The position numbers and the translations under genes are program-made. From an uncultured Coriobacteriia bacterium (GTDB lineage Bacteria > Actinomycetota > Coriobacteriia > Coriobacteriales > QAMH01), in NCBI GenBank assembly GCA_959608885.1, contig CAUHSG010000007.1, forward strand, positions 30,225 through 94,224: a stretch of DNA of 64,000 bases. The letters run 5' to 3'. Shown piece after piece: positions 42,306-54,377 of the stretch (positions within the stretch are counted from its first letter, which is position 1; the number at the start of each line of letters is the position of its first letter). The notes below the pieces were generated by a model. That model saw nothing but the letters and a program-made list of their open reading frames with translations. It was not told where the DNA came from and did no database searches.

Positions 42306-43847
42306 ATGGAAACGCGAGAGGAAAAACAGCGGTCGTATGTCGCGATCGACCTCAAGTCCTTCTACGCCTCGGTCGAATGTGCCGAGCGCGGCCTCGATGC
42401 GCTCAAGACCAATCTCGTCGTGGCGGATACGCGCCGCACCGAGAAGACCATCTGCCTCGCCGTCTCGCCCTCCCTCAAGGCCCACGGCATCTCGGGTAGG
42501 GCGCGTCTCTTCGAGGTCGTCCAGGCAACCAGGAAGATCAATGCCCAGCGCAAGGCCCAGGCGCCGGGCCGCACGCTCGTTGGCTCTTCGAGCAACGACG
42601 ACGAGTTGCGACAAAACCCCAGCCTTGCCCTCGACTACGTCATCGCTCCTCCGCGCATGGCGCTCTACATGAAGCGCAGCACGCAAATCTACGAAATCTA
42701 CCTCCGGCATGTCGCTCCGGAAGATATCCACGTCTACTCCATCGACGAGGTCTTCATCGATGTGACGGGTTACCTGCGCACAGCAGGCATGACGGCACAC
42801 GAGTTCGCCGCCATGCTCGTGCGCGACGTCCTCGAACAAACGGGCATCACGGCCACCGTCGGCATCGGCACCAACCTCTACCTTGCAAAAGTCGCGATGG
42901 ACATCGTCGCCAAGCGCATGACCGCCGGCGCCGACGGCGCGCGCATCGCCGAGCTCAACGAGATGAGCTATCGTCACCTGCTCTGGGACCATCGTCCCCT
43001 CACCGACTTCTGGCGCGTGGGCCGCGCGACGGCGCGCAAGCTCGACCAGGCGGGTCTGGGCACGATGGGCGACATCGCGCGGGCATCCATCGCCGGTCCC
43101 GACGCCCGCAAGAACGAGGACCTGCTCTATGACCTCTTCGGCGTGAACGCCGAGCTCCTCATCGACCACGCATGGGGCTGGGAGCCGTGCACGCTGGCAG
43201 ACGTGCGAGCATATCGTCCCGAATCCAGCAGCTTCGGCTCGGGGCAGGTACTCCAGTATCCCTATCCCTTCGAGAAGACGCGCCTCGTTATGCGCGAGAT
43301 GGCAGAGCAACTCAGCCTCGACCTCGTCGACAAGGGCCAGGCAACCAATCAAATCGTCATCACCGTCGGCTACGACAGGAAGAACCTGGAAGATCCGGCC
43401 ATCGCATCACGGTACGATGGTGATGTCACCACTGACTTCTATGGTCGTACGGTACCCAAGCACGCCCACGGCTCCATCAACCTGCCGCACCACACGTCCT
43501 CGTCGCGCCTCATCATCGACGCAGTGCTCGAGCTCTTCGATTCGGTCGTCGACCCGCGCCTGCTCGCCCGGCGGCTCAACATCACGGCAAGCGACGTCAT
43601 CCGCGAAGGCGAGAGAGCGCAGCCAACACAGCAGGAAGAGCAGCTCGAATTGCTCGTCGATTACGAGGAGCTCGAGCGCAAAGCCGCAACCGAAGAACGG
43701 CGTCTTGCAGAGGAGCGCTCCCGGCAAGAGGCGATTCTCGCCGCCCGCAAGCGCTTCGGCAAAAACGCCGTCCTCAAGGGCATGAACCTGCAGGAAGGAG
43801 CCACGCAGACGCAGCGCAACGAGCAGATTGGAGGTCATCGGGCATGA
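42306..43847 (+). CDS. Y-family DNA polymerase (UmuC/UvrX-like)
   Basis: This 513-residue translesion polymerase has catalytic carboxylates in AIDLKSFYASVEC (Asp near residue 15) and VYSIDEVFIDVTGYL (Asp-Glu near 144-145), a helix-hairpin-helix fingers/thumb region (FWRVGRATARKLDQAGLGTMGDIA split), and a long C-terminal little-finger and tail rich in Glu/Arg/Gln. It copies damaged templates. The gene is preceded by a LexA box and overlaps the YolD-like gene by ATGA. The arrangement resembles the UvrX/YqjW-YolD-type pairs of Bacillota. Confidence 0.92.
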   Translation: METREEKQRSYVAIDLKSFYASVECAERGLDALKTNLVVADTRRTEKTICLAVSPSLKAHGISGRARLFEVVQATRKINAQRKAQAPGRTLVGSSSNDDELRQNPSLALDYVIAPPRMALYMKRSTQIYEIYLRHVAPEDIHVYSIDEVFIDVTGYLRTAGMTAHEFAAMLVRDVLEQTGITATVGIGTNLYLAKVAMDIVAKRMTAGADGARIAELNEMSYRHLLWDHRPLTDFWRVGRATARKLDQAGLGTMGDIARASIAGPDARKNEDLLYDLFGVNAELLIDHAWGWEPCTLADVRAYRPESSSFGSGQVLQYPYPFEKTRLVMREMAEQLSLDLVDKGQATNQIVITVGYDRKNLEDPAIASRYDGDVTTDFYGRTVPKHAHGSINLPHHTSSSRLIIDAVLELFDSVVDPRLLARRLNITASDVIREGERAQPTQQEEQLELLVDYEELERKAATEERRLAEERSRQEAILAARKRFGKNAVLKGMNLQEGATQTQRNEQIGGHRA

Positions 43848-44059
43848 GCGACGCGTCAGGCAAATACGCCGACATCATCGACTTGCCGCATCATGTGTCG
43901 AGCACGCATCCGCACATGTCGATGGAACAGCGAGCAGCGCAGTTCTCACCCTTTGCGGCACTTGTCGGACACACTGAGGCCATCAAACAGGCAGCGCATG
44001 ATGCCATAGAGCACGGTCCCGACGCGCCAATAGACCAGTCGGAGTTCGACTGCTGCTAG
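43844..44059 (+). CDS. YolD-like small protein
   Basis: This 71-residue protein has the pattern YADIIDLPHHVS, then HPHMSMEQRAAQFSPFAAL, characteristic of YolD-like proteins encoded next to Y-family polymerases. Its biochemical role is not established, but an accessory role for the polymerase is commonly proposed. The ATG overlaps the polymerase TGA (ATGA), so expression is coupled and under the same LexA box. A Cys-Cys ends the protein. Confidence 0.85.
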   Translation: MSDASGKYADIIDLPHHVSSTHPHMSMEQRAAQFSPFAALVGHTEAIKQAAHDAIEHGPDAPIDQSEFDCC

Positions 44060-44089
44060 GCAGGCCAGGCAGCACGCACATCGAAGAAG

Positions 44090-44629
44090 CTACTCCTCGA
44101 TATAGGAAAGCCCCTGTGCGAGCAGACCTTGCACGCGATCATCAGCAAGAGAGTAGATGACCTGCTTGCCGTCGCGCACGAAGTCGACGATGCGCTCCTG
44201 CTTCATGCTGCGTAGTTGATGCGACGTCGCCCCCTGCGTGACCCCGGCAGCCGCAGAGATGTCAGCCACGCACTTGGGACCCTCGACGAGCGAGAACAGA
44301 ATCCTGAGACGCGTGGAATCGGCAAAGATCTTGAACAGGTTGGCGAGCCCGTACAGGGTCTCTTCCTCGGGCATGGCGAACGGCACGTGATCCTTGCGAA
44401 TCGCATGCTTACCAGCAATCTCGCTCGGCGTCTTGGTCGCAACCTGCGGAGTCGGCTTGGGCTTGGACTCAGGCGTAGATGCCGGCTTGCAAGCAGCTAC
44501 GGGCGCAGGCTTCGTTTCGGTCGCCTTGACGGTATCCTTCTTGGAGCCATGCTCCAGCGCATGCTTGGCGACCTTGTCCTTCGCCTTGTTCTTCTTCTTG
44601 TCCTTGTCCTTTTTCTTGCCCTTTGCCAT
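44090..44629 (-). CDS. ArsR-family regulator with Lys-rich N-terminal extension
   Basis: This 179-residue protein has a C-terminal winged-helix ArsR domain (about residues 85-179): LFKIFADSTRLRILFSLVEGPKCVADISAAAGVTQGATSHQLRSMK split, including the alpha3 region K-C-V-A-D where ArsR/SmtB sensors often place a metal or thiol ligand. The first 75 residues are extremely Lys-rich (MAKGKKKDKDKKKNKAKDK) followed by Pro/Lys/Thr repeats, resembling histone-like tails. It follows an NSS transporter gene. The ligand and target are unknown. Confidence 0.88.
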   Translation of the reverse strand: MAKGKKKDKDKKKNKAKDKVAKHALEHGSKKDTVKATETKPAPVAACKPASTPESKPKPTPQVATKTPSEIAGKHAIRKDHVPFAMPEEETLYGLANLFKIFADSTRLRILFSLVEGPKCVADISAAAGVTQGATSHQLRSMKQERIVDFVRDGKQVIYSLADDRVQGLLAQGLSYIEE

Positions 44630-44691
44630 GATGCGCCTCCTCTATTGCGATGGCCGAGAACGCTCCCGGCCATCTGCGCAATCGTCTGTCG

Positions 44692-46074
44692 TTATCCCGT
44701 GATAAAGGGAAGTATGTTCGTGATCAGAATCACCGCGACAAGCACGGGAGCGATGTACTTGATCATGACAATCCAGGCTTTCTCGGCCTTGAACTCGCTC
44801 GACACCTCAATCTCTTCGATAATCGCCTTGGGCTTGATGATCCAGCCAACGAAGACGCAGGTCAGAATCGCGACAATCGGCATGAGCACCGAGTTCGAGA
44901 TGAAGTCGAAGAAGTCGAGCAGCGTCGAACCCTCGCCGATGGGCTGGATAAACGACAGCGAGTTATAGCCCGCATTGACGACGAACCCGACCGCCACGAT
45001 GAAGATCATCACGATGATGAGCGACTTGGTGCGCGACAGATGCGTGCCGTCGGCAACGATCGACACGAGCGCTTCGGTCAGGCTGATGGCACTCGTCAAT
45101 GCAGCGAAGAACACGAGCAGGAAGAACACGAAGCCGATGACGGTCGCCCAGGTGACGTCCATCGTGTTGAACACCTCGGGAAGGGTGATGAACATGAGCG
45201 ACGGACCGGACTTCGCGGCAACGGCCTCGGCAGAACCCATCGCGACGAAGGCGGCCGGCACGATCATGAGGCCGGCGAAGAACGAGACGCCGAAGTCAAA
45301 GCCCGCGATGCGCGTGACCGAGGACGTCAGGCTATCCTGCTTGCGCATGTAACTGCCGTACGTGACCATGATGCCCATGGCGAGCGACAGCGAGTAGAAC
45401 ATCTGCCCCAGCGCATTGATGACGAGCTCAGGCGAGAACTTGCTGAAATCGGGCACCAGATAGTACGCAGCACCCTCGAGCGCACCAGGCATCGTGAGCA
45501 CGAAAACCGCGATCGCGATGGCCATAATGATGAGAGCGGGCATCATGACGAGATTAGCCTTCTCGATTCCCTTCTGCACGCCAAGCGCGACGATGATGAA
45601 GACGATGGCCATGAAAACGAGCATGAACAGGAAGCTCTCGGTATTGCTGCTGATGAAGCCGCCGAAGAAGTCGCCGCCATCGGCCAGCGCCGTCGGCCCC
45701 GCCGTGACGTAGCTCACCATGTACTTGGTGACCCAACCGCCGATGATGCAGTAATACGGCGTGATGATGAACGGCACGGCCGCCGCGAGCACGCCGATGA
45801 AGGTGAACTTGGCGCCAAAGTGCCTGAAGGCACCGATAACGGACTGGCGCGTCTTGCGACCGAGCGCCGTCTCGAGCAGCAGCAGCGAAACGCCGAAGGT
45901 CAAGACGAGCACCAGGTAGGTGAGCAGGAACATGCCACCACCGTACTTCGCCGCGAGATACGGGAAGCGCCACAGGTTGCCCAGGCCAACGGCCGATGCC
46001 GCCGCGGCCAAAATGAACGCCCACTTACCAGACCATGTCGCGCGAGTCGCGCTTTCCTTTATTTCCTGTGCCAT
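44692..46074 (-). CDS. Sodium-dependent transporter, NSS family (1)
   Basis: This 460-residue protein has about 11-12 transmembrane segments and the NSS TM1 motif AAAASAVGLGNLWRFPYL with the unwound GLGN sodium/substrate site. Bacterial NSS members import amino acids with Na+; this one resembles the short 11-TM bacterial type. The substrate is not determinable. It lies upstream of the ArsR gene on the same strand. Confidence 0.92.
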   Translation of the reverse strand: MAQEIKESATRATWSGKWAFILAAAASAVGLGNLWRFPYLAAKYGGGMFLLTYLVLVLTFGVSLLLLETALGRKTRQSVIGAFRHFGAKFTFIGVLAAAVPFIITPYYCIIGGWVTKYMVSYVTAGPTALADGGDFFGGFISSNTESFLFMLVFMAIVFIIVALGVQKGIEKANLVMMPALIIMAIAIAVFVLTMPGALEGAAYYLVPDFSKFSPELVINALGQMFYSLSLAMGIMVTYGSYMRKQDSLTSSVTRIAGFDFGVSFFAGLMIVPAAFVAMGSAEAVAAKSGPSLMFITLPEVFNTMDVTWATVIGFVFFLLVFFAALTSAISLTEALVSIVADGTHLSRTKSLIIVMIFIVAVGFVVNAGYNSLSFIQPIGEGSTLLDFFDFISNSVLMPIVAILTCVFVGWIIKPKAIIEEIEVSSEFKAEKAWIVMIKYIAPVLVAVILITNILPFITG

Positions 46075-46138
46075 TACCTAATTCCCCAAACATCCATTCA
46101 GATAAACACATGCGATTATACGCAAAGCCCTCCTCGAG

Positions 46139-47461
46139 CTATGCGCCAATTTGCTCGATAACGACATCGGCCACACGATTGGCGATCTCGTCGGCCTGCT
46201 GCTGCGTACGCGCCTCGACCATCACGCGGATGAGCGGCTCGGTGCCCGACGGACGGACGAGCAAGCGGCCCTCGTCGCCCAGCTCCGCCTCGGCGGCGGC
46301 CTCGGCTGCCGCAATCGCCTCGTTTCCCTCGTAGAGCGCGCGGTCGGTAACGCGGACGTTCACGAGTGCCTGCGGGAATTTCTCCATAACGCTCATGAGC
46401 TCCGCGGCCGTCTTGCCACTTGCGGCGATGACGCCAAGCAGCTCGAGCGCAGACACGAGGCCATCACCCGTCGTGTTGCGCTTGCCGAAGATGATGTGGC
46501 CCGACTGCTCGCCGCCGAGCACGGCGCCATGCTCGCGCATGGCCTCGAGCACGTAGCGGTCACCCACCTTCGTGATGATGACATCGATGCCCTCTCGCTT
46601 CATCGCGAGCTGAAAACCCAGATTGGCCATGACCGTCGACACGACGAGGTTATTGTCGAGCATGTCGCGCTCCTTGAGGTCCTTCGCGCAGATGGCAAGC
46701 AGGAAATCGCCGTCGATAACCGTGCCGTCAGGCGCAAGGGCGAGCATGCGATCGGCATCGCCGTCATGGGCGATCGCGATATCGGCGCCGCGACTCTCCA
46801 TGAGGAACTTCACCGGCTCGAGGTGCGTCGATCCACAGCCCACGTTGATCTCGCTGCCGTCCGGATCGGCGTTTATGACGAAGACCTCGGCGCCCAGTGC
46901 ACGCAAGGTAGCAGGCGTCGTCTCGCACGAGGCGCCATGAGCGCAGTCGACGGCGATCTTCATGCCAGACAAATCGACGCCGCGCTCCTGCAACACCGCT
47001 GCCGCATGGTTTGCGTAGTAGAGGGCGGCGTTGGGCACGGGACGTGCTTGCCCGGTCTCGACCTGTTCGCCGCGAATCTCCTCGACGATCGCCTGCATCT
47101 CGTCCTCGACCTCGTCGGGCAACTTGTAGCCCTCACCGTCGAAGAACTTGATGCCGTTGTACTCGGGCGGATTGTGGCTGGCCGAGATGACGATGCCGCA
47201 GTTGGCTCCCATCTCGCGCGTGATGAGGGCGATGGCGGGCGTCGGCACGATACCGACGACGGCGGGCTGGCCACCTTCGGCGCAGATACCGTCGATAAGC
47301 GCCTGCTCGAGCATGGGGCCCGACTCGCGGCTATCACGACCGATGAAGATGCGCTTGCCGATCTTGCGGACCGCAGCGCGCCCCAAGGCTACCGCCAAGT
47401 CGCGATCGAGCTCCTCACCCGCAACGCCGCGTACGCCATCCGTGCCAAACAGTCGAGCCAT
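46139..47461 (-). CDS. glmM: Phosphoglucosamine mutase
   Basis: This 440-residue protein has FGTDGVRGVAG at the N-terminus, the phosphoserine loop VISASHNPPEYNGIKFF (Ser near residue 100), the metal-binding DGDADRML loop, the sugar-binding GEQSGH region, and the C-terminal phosphate loop RPSGTEPLIRVMVEA. It interconverts glucosamine-6-P and -1-P for peptidoglycan precursors. GGGAGG precedes the ATG at 47461. Confidence 0.96.
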   Translation of the reverse strand: MARLFGTDGVRGVAGEELDRDLAVALGRAAVRKIGKRIFIGRDSRESGPMLEQALIDGICAEGGQPAVVGIVPTPAIALITREMGANCGIVISASHNPPEYNGIKFFDGEGYKLPDEVEDEMQAIVEEIRGEQVETGQARPVPNAALYYANHAAAVLQERGVDLSGMKIAVDCAHGASCETTPATLRALGAEVFVINADPDGSEINVGCGSTHLEPVKFLMESRGADIAIAHDGDADRMLALAPDGTVIDGDFLLAICAKDLKERDMLDNNLVVSTVMANLGFQLAMKREGIDVIITKVGDRYVLEAMREHGAVLGGEQSGHIIFGKRNTTGDGLVSALELLGVIAASGKTAAELMSVMEKFPQALVNVRVTDRALYEGNEAIAAAEAAAEAELGDEGRLLVRPSGTEPLIRVMVEARTQQQADEIANRVADVVIEQIGA

Positions 47462-47477
47462 GCCGCCTCCCGCTCTC

Positions 47478-47520
47478 GCGATACAAGTTCCGAAAAACAC
47501 ACATCCGGAAATTGTATCGC
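47478..47520 (-). terminator. Hairpin between glnN and glmM
   Basis: 15-nt arms gcgatacaagttccg and cggaaattgtatcgc pair with one mismatch around a 13-nt loop. There is no terminal T-run on the minus strand, only T-rich loop bases. It could be a terminator for glnN or a structured leader of glmM. Confidence 0.5.
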
Positions 47521-47539
47521 AAACGGACGGGCGAGGTGC

Positions 47540-49630
47540 CTAGACGTAGAACAGCATGTCGTTATACGTGGGCAACGGCCAATACGCGCGATCGGTGAGC
47601 TCTTCGAGGCGGTCGGCGACAGCGCGCAGGTTGTCCATGGCGGGCACGACGAGCTCGACGTAGGCAGCCGCACGCTCGGGCCAGGTCTCCTTGTCGTAGG
47701 CCTCCTCGTGCAACATGTGCAATGCGTGCGTCTTGAGGCCCATCTCGTGCAGGCAATCTGACAGACGCTCGAGCAGCTTCTCCTCGGTCTCGGCCGAAAG
47801 GTCGGGATTGACGGTCTTCTTGGCGATGATCTCGTCGGCAACGACCTTGCTGTACTTGATGACGGCTGGCGTGATAATGCGATTCGCGATATCGAGCATG
47901 CAGGTCGCCTCGATGTTCTTCACCTTGGCGTAATGCTCCATGTCGACACCATAGCGGGCGCGCATCTCGGCCTCATCGAGAATTCCGAAGCTGTCCATGA
48001 GCTCGATGCTCTCGGGCTTGATGTAGGCCTGCAGCGCATTGGGCGTCGTGCGATTGTTGGCAAGACCACGACGAGCCGCCTCGATGGGCCATTCTTCCGA
48101 ATACCCGTTGCCGTTGAAGATGATGCGCTTGTGGCCGTTGAAGACCTCGCGACAAATGGCAAGTGCCTCGGTCTCGACGTCCGTGGCGCCCTCAAGACGG
48201 TCAGCATACTCCTTGAAGCTCTTGGCGACGGCCGTGTTGAGCACCGTGTTGGGAGATGAAAGGTTGAGCTCGCTGCCCGGCATGCGGAACTCGAAGCGGT
48301 TGCCGGTGAAGGCGAACGGCGAGGTGCGATTGCGATCGGTGTTGTCCTGCTCGAGCGAGGGGAGCACCTCGCTGCCCAAATCCATGCGTCCCATCTTGTG
48401 CGAGACGGCATCCTCGCCCGCCGCGATGGCATCGACGATGCTCGTGAGCTCGTCTCCCAGGAAAATCGACACGATGGCGGGCGGTGCCTCGTTCGCGCCG
48501 AGGCGGTGATCGTTACCCGCAGACGCGACCGTGGCGCGCAGCAGCTCCTGATAGTCATCGACGGCCTGGATGACCGCAGCCAGCGAAAGCAGGAAGATGT
48601 GGTTGTGCGCGGGATCATCGCCCGGGTTGAGCATGTTGAGACCAGGTGCGGCGATGGACCAGTTGTTATGTTTGCCCGAGCCGTTGATGCCCTTGAAGGG
48701 TTTCTCGTTGAGCAGGCAGGCAAGGCCGTGATGGGGTGCCGCCTCGCGCAGGACCTCCATCGTCAGGAGGTTGTTGTCGATGGCGACGTTCGCGCGCGAG
48801 AAGATGGGAGCAAGCTCATGCTGGCAGGGAGCAACCTCGTTATGCTTGGTCTTGGCATCGACACCCATGCGCCATAGCGTGTCGTCGACCTCCTTCATGA
48901 AGCCGCTCACGACCTCGCGGATGGCGCCGAAGTAATGCTCCTCGAGCTCCTGGCCCTTCGTGGGATGGGCGCCGAAGAGCGTGCGCCCGCACATGATGAG
49001 GTCGGGACGACGTCGGTAGTCCTCTTCCTTGACGAGGAAGTACTCCTGCTCGGCACCGACCGTCGTGATGACCTGCGGAATGTCGTCAATACCAAAGCAG
49101 GCGAGCACGCGCTTTGCCTGGTCGGAAATCGCCTTCATGCTGCGCAACAGCGGCGTCTTCTTGTCGAGGGATTCGCCGGTGTAGGAGATGAATGCCGTGG
49201 GAATGCACAGTACCTCGTCCTTGATGAACGCGAAGCTCGTGGGATCCCAAGCCGTATAGCCACGCGCCTCAGCCGTGCCGCGCAAGCCGCCGCTCGGAAA
49301 CGACGACGCGTCCGGTTCGCCCTGGATGAGCTCCTTGCCCGAAAACGACGTGATGGCCATGCCGTCACCCAGCGGGTCGATGAAGGCATCGTGCTTCTCG
49401 GAGGTGATGCCGGAAAGCGGCTGGAACCAATGCGTGTAGTGCGTGCATCCGTTCTCGATGGCCCATTCCTTCATGGCATGTGCCACGGCATTGGCCGAGT
49501 CCTCGTCAAGCGCGGTGCCGTTCTGGATGGTCTCGTGCAGGCTCTTGTACACCGGCTTGGGCAGCCGGTCGTGCATGACCTTGTCGTTGAACACCATGCT
49601 TCCGTAGATCTTGCTGATTTCCTCGGCCAT
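47540..49630 (-). CDS. glnN: Glutamine synthetase type III
   Basis: This 696-residue protein is much longer than types I and II and contains GSIII landmarks: THWFQPLSGITSEKHDAF, the glutamate/ammonia region KHNEVAPCQHELAPIF, and NGSGKHNNWSIAAPGLNML, followed by the long C-terminal helical part. It makes glutamine from glutamate, ammonia and ATP as a dodecamer. It is cytosolic. It probably starts at the ATG at 49630, after a weak ribosome-binding site (GGGAGAAGC). Confidence 0.95.
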   Translation of the reverse strand: MAEEISKIYGSMVFNDKVMHDRLPKPVYKSLHETIQNGTALDEDSANAVAHAMKEWAIENGCTHYTHWFQPLSGITSEKHDAFIDPLGDGMAITSFSGKELIQGEPDASSFPSGGLRGTAEARGYTAWDPTSFAFIKDEVLCIPTAFISYTGESLDKKTPLLRSMKAISDQAKRVLACFGIDDIPQVITTVGAEQEYFLVKEEDYRRRPDLIMCGRTLFGAHPTKGQELEEHYFGAIREVVSGFMKEVDDTLWRMGVDAKTKHNEVAPCQHELAPIFSRANVAIDNNLLTMEVLREAAPHHGLACLLNEKPFKGINGSGKHNNWSIAAPGLNMLNPGDDPAHNHIFLLSLAAVIQAVDDYQELLRATVASAGNDHRLGANEAPPAIVSIFLGDELTSIVDAIAAGEDAVSHKMGRMDLGSEVLPSLEQDNTDRNRTSPFAFTGNRFEFRMPGSELNLSSPNTVLNTAVAKSFKEYADRLEGATDVETEALAICREVFNGHKRIIFNGNGYSEEWPIEAARRGLANNRTTPNALQAYIKPESIELMDSFGILDEAEMRARYGVDMEHYAKVKNIEATCMLDIANRIITPAVIKYSKVVADEIIAKKTVNPDLSAETEEKLLERLSDCLHEMGLKTHALHMLHEEAYDKETWPERAAAYVELVVPAMDNLRAVADRLEELTDRAYWPLPTYNDMLFYV

Positions 49631-49798
49631 GTGCTTCTCCCTCGGGCTTCATCGGTATTGGGCAGTAGTGTATCGCACGTGAACGAGATTCACGATATAG
49701 CCATTATGTTTCGAGCGTTTTAACGATTTGAAGATGGGAGCATCTCGCGGGGCGGCAGCTGCTCGCCTTCTATCCGTGCCACATCTGCACGTTATTTT

Positions 49799-49962
49799 CG
49801 TCTTCCTAGCCAGCGAACCAGGCCGATGCACGTTTTCGCCATTTTCCTAGCCGACGGGCCATGTCACTGCACGTTTTCGACGTTTTCCTAGGGTTCAAGC
49901 AGCATATACGCTAGGAAAACGCAAAAAACCTTCCTTGCCCTCTTTCAAGCGCTAGGAAAACG
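49799..49962. repeat. CTAG array 3: three forward and two reverse motifs, exactly 41-bp period
   Basis: Forward motifs start at 49799 (CGTCTTCCTAG), 49840 (CATTTTCCTAG) and 49881 (CGTTTTCCTAG). Reverse motifs CTAGGAAAACG start at 49911 and 49952. Upstream halves are conserved too (TGCACGTTTTCGACG). The central forward-to-reverse step is 30 bp. It fills much of the 355-bp gap between glnN and trxB; the remaining bases show no gene. Confidence 0.92.
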
Positions 49963-49985
49963 CAAAAAATGCGCAGCATGATTGT

Positions 49986-50930
49986 TTATTCGTGCTGGAT
50001 GAGGTACTCCGCCGCGTCCTCGGCGGCATTGGCGCCATCGGCAACGGCCGTCGTGATCTGCCGCAGCTTCTTGGAGCGGATATCGCCGGCGGCGTAGACG
50101 CCGGGCACGCTCGTCTCGCCCACGCTGTTGGTGACGATGTGGCCCGTGGCATCGCGCTCCACGGCATCGCCCAGAAACTCGACGTTGGGCACAGTGCCGA
50201 TGGCGACGAAGAGGGCCGCGCAATCGATGGTGTGCTCTTCACCCGTTATGGCGTTCTTGACCTTGATACCCGTCACGACGAAGTCGCTGCCGATGACCTC
50301 TTCGACTGTCGTGTTCCAGATGATCTCGACGTTATCGAACTCCCTGAGCTTGGTGTTGTAGATTGCCGTCGCGCGCAGCACGTCGCGACGCACGATGATG
50401 CTGACCTTGTGGCATATCCTCGAGAGGTAGATAGCGTCGGCCACGGCCGTGTCACCACCGCCCACGACGCACACGTCCTTATCGCGGAAGAAGTTGCCAT
50501 CGCACGTCGCGCAATAGGAAATGCCCGAGCCGGAGAACTCCTCCTCGCCCGGTACGCCCAGCTTCGCGGGACGTACGCCCGTGGCGATGATCACCGTCTT
50601 GGCGAGCAGCTCCCTGCCCGAGGCGAGGAAGAGCTTCTTGGGGCATGCCGTGAAGTCGACGGAGAGAACGGCGTCGTAGATGGTCTCGGCGCCAAACTGC
50701 GTCGCCTGGGCTTCCATCACCTGCGAGAGCTCGTATCCGCTCGTTGACTGGTTGAAGCCGGGATAGTTTTCCAGATGCTCGGTGAGCGCCATCTGACCAC
50801 CGGGAGCGAGCCGCTCGATGACCGCGCACTTCAAACCAGCGCGCGCGGCGTACATCGCGGCGGTCAATCCCGCCGGACCCGCCCCGATGATCAGCGTGTC
50901 GTACACCGATGCTGACGTATCGGCTGCCAT
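49986..50930 (-). CDS. trxB: Thioredoxin reductase
   Basis: This 314-residue flavoprotein has the FAD-binding GAGPAGLTAAMYAARAG motif, the redox-active Cys pair in CATCDGNFF (about residues 141-144), the NAD(P)H GGGDTA motif, and the C-terminal ATGD-like segment GVYAAGDIRSK. It reduces thioredoxin. It follows trxA by about 27 bp on the same strand. Confidence 0.95.
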   Translation of the reverse strand: MAADTSASVYDTLIIGAGPAGLTAAMYAARAGLKCAVIERLAPGGQMALTEHLENYPGFNQSTSGYELSQVMEAQATQFGAETIYDAVLSVDFTACPKKLFLASGRELLAKTVIIATGVRPAKLGVPGEEEFSGSGISYCATCDGNFFRDKDVCVVGGGDTAVADAIYLSRICHKVSIIVRRDVLRATAIYNTKLREFDNVEIIWNTTVEEVIGSDFVVTGIKVKNAITGEEHTIDCAALFVAIGTVPNVEFLGDAVERDATGHIVTNSVGETSVPGVYAAGDIRSKKLRQITTAVADGANAAEDAAEYLIQHE

Positions 50931-50957
50931 TGTCGGACCTTTCGACTGGTGTTCCGC

Positions 50958-51266
50958 CTAATCGAACATCGCCATGACTTCGTACTTGGGCTTGACGCCC
51001 ACGCTCTTCTTGACTGCTTCGCCGTTCTTGAAGAGCATCAGCGTCGGCACGGAGCTGACGTGATAACGCATGGCGATGTCGCGACATTCGTCGATGTCGA
51101 CCTTGAAGACGTGCGCCTTGCCCTGCATCTCGTCGGCGACTTCCTCGATGGTGGGCGCGAGCATATTGCACGGACCACACCACGTCGCGAAGAAATCTAC
51201 GAGCACGGGCTCCTGCGCACCGAGGACGACCTCGTCGAAGTCTGCTGAAGTTGCATGCTGAACCAT
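50958..51266 (-). CDS. trxA: Thioredoxin
   Basis: This 102-residue protein has the active site FFATWCGPCNMLAPTIEE (Cys29 and Cys32) and the cis-Pro segment VSSVPTLMLFKNGE. It is the likely substrate of the adjacent TrxB. GGAGG lies 7 nt before the ATG at 51266. Confidence 0.95.
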   Translation of the reverse strand: MVQHATSADFDEVVLGAQEPVLVDFFATWCGPCNMLAPTIEEVADEMQGKAHVFKVDIDECRDIAMRYHVSSVPTLMLFKNGEAVKKSVGVKPKYEVMAMFD

Positions 51267-51430
51267 TTTGGTCCCTCCGTTCATCCAGTAATTCGTACGC
51301 TTCGCATTATATGCTTACTGCCAAATAGTATATTCGTGGTAGAATAAACTGTTACGAAACCTTTACGCTTCGCACTGGTAACCTTTTCCTGCCAATTCTT
51401 CCCAAATCACGCGAATTGTCCTAGACTATT

Positions 51431-51444
51431 CGAACATATGTTTG
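51431..51444. promoter_or_regulatory. LexA (SOS) box upstream of uvrA
   Basis: CGAACATATGTTTG fits CGAAC-n4-GTTYG. It overlaps a potential ATG at 51438, which argues for the downstream uvrA start at 51468. Confidence 0.8.
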
Positions 51445-51467
51445 CATACGATCGAACGGATGGGTCC

Positions 51468-54373
<2,906 letters not shown>

Positions 54374-54377
<4 letters not shown>

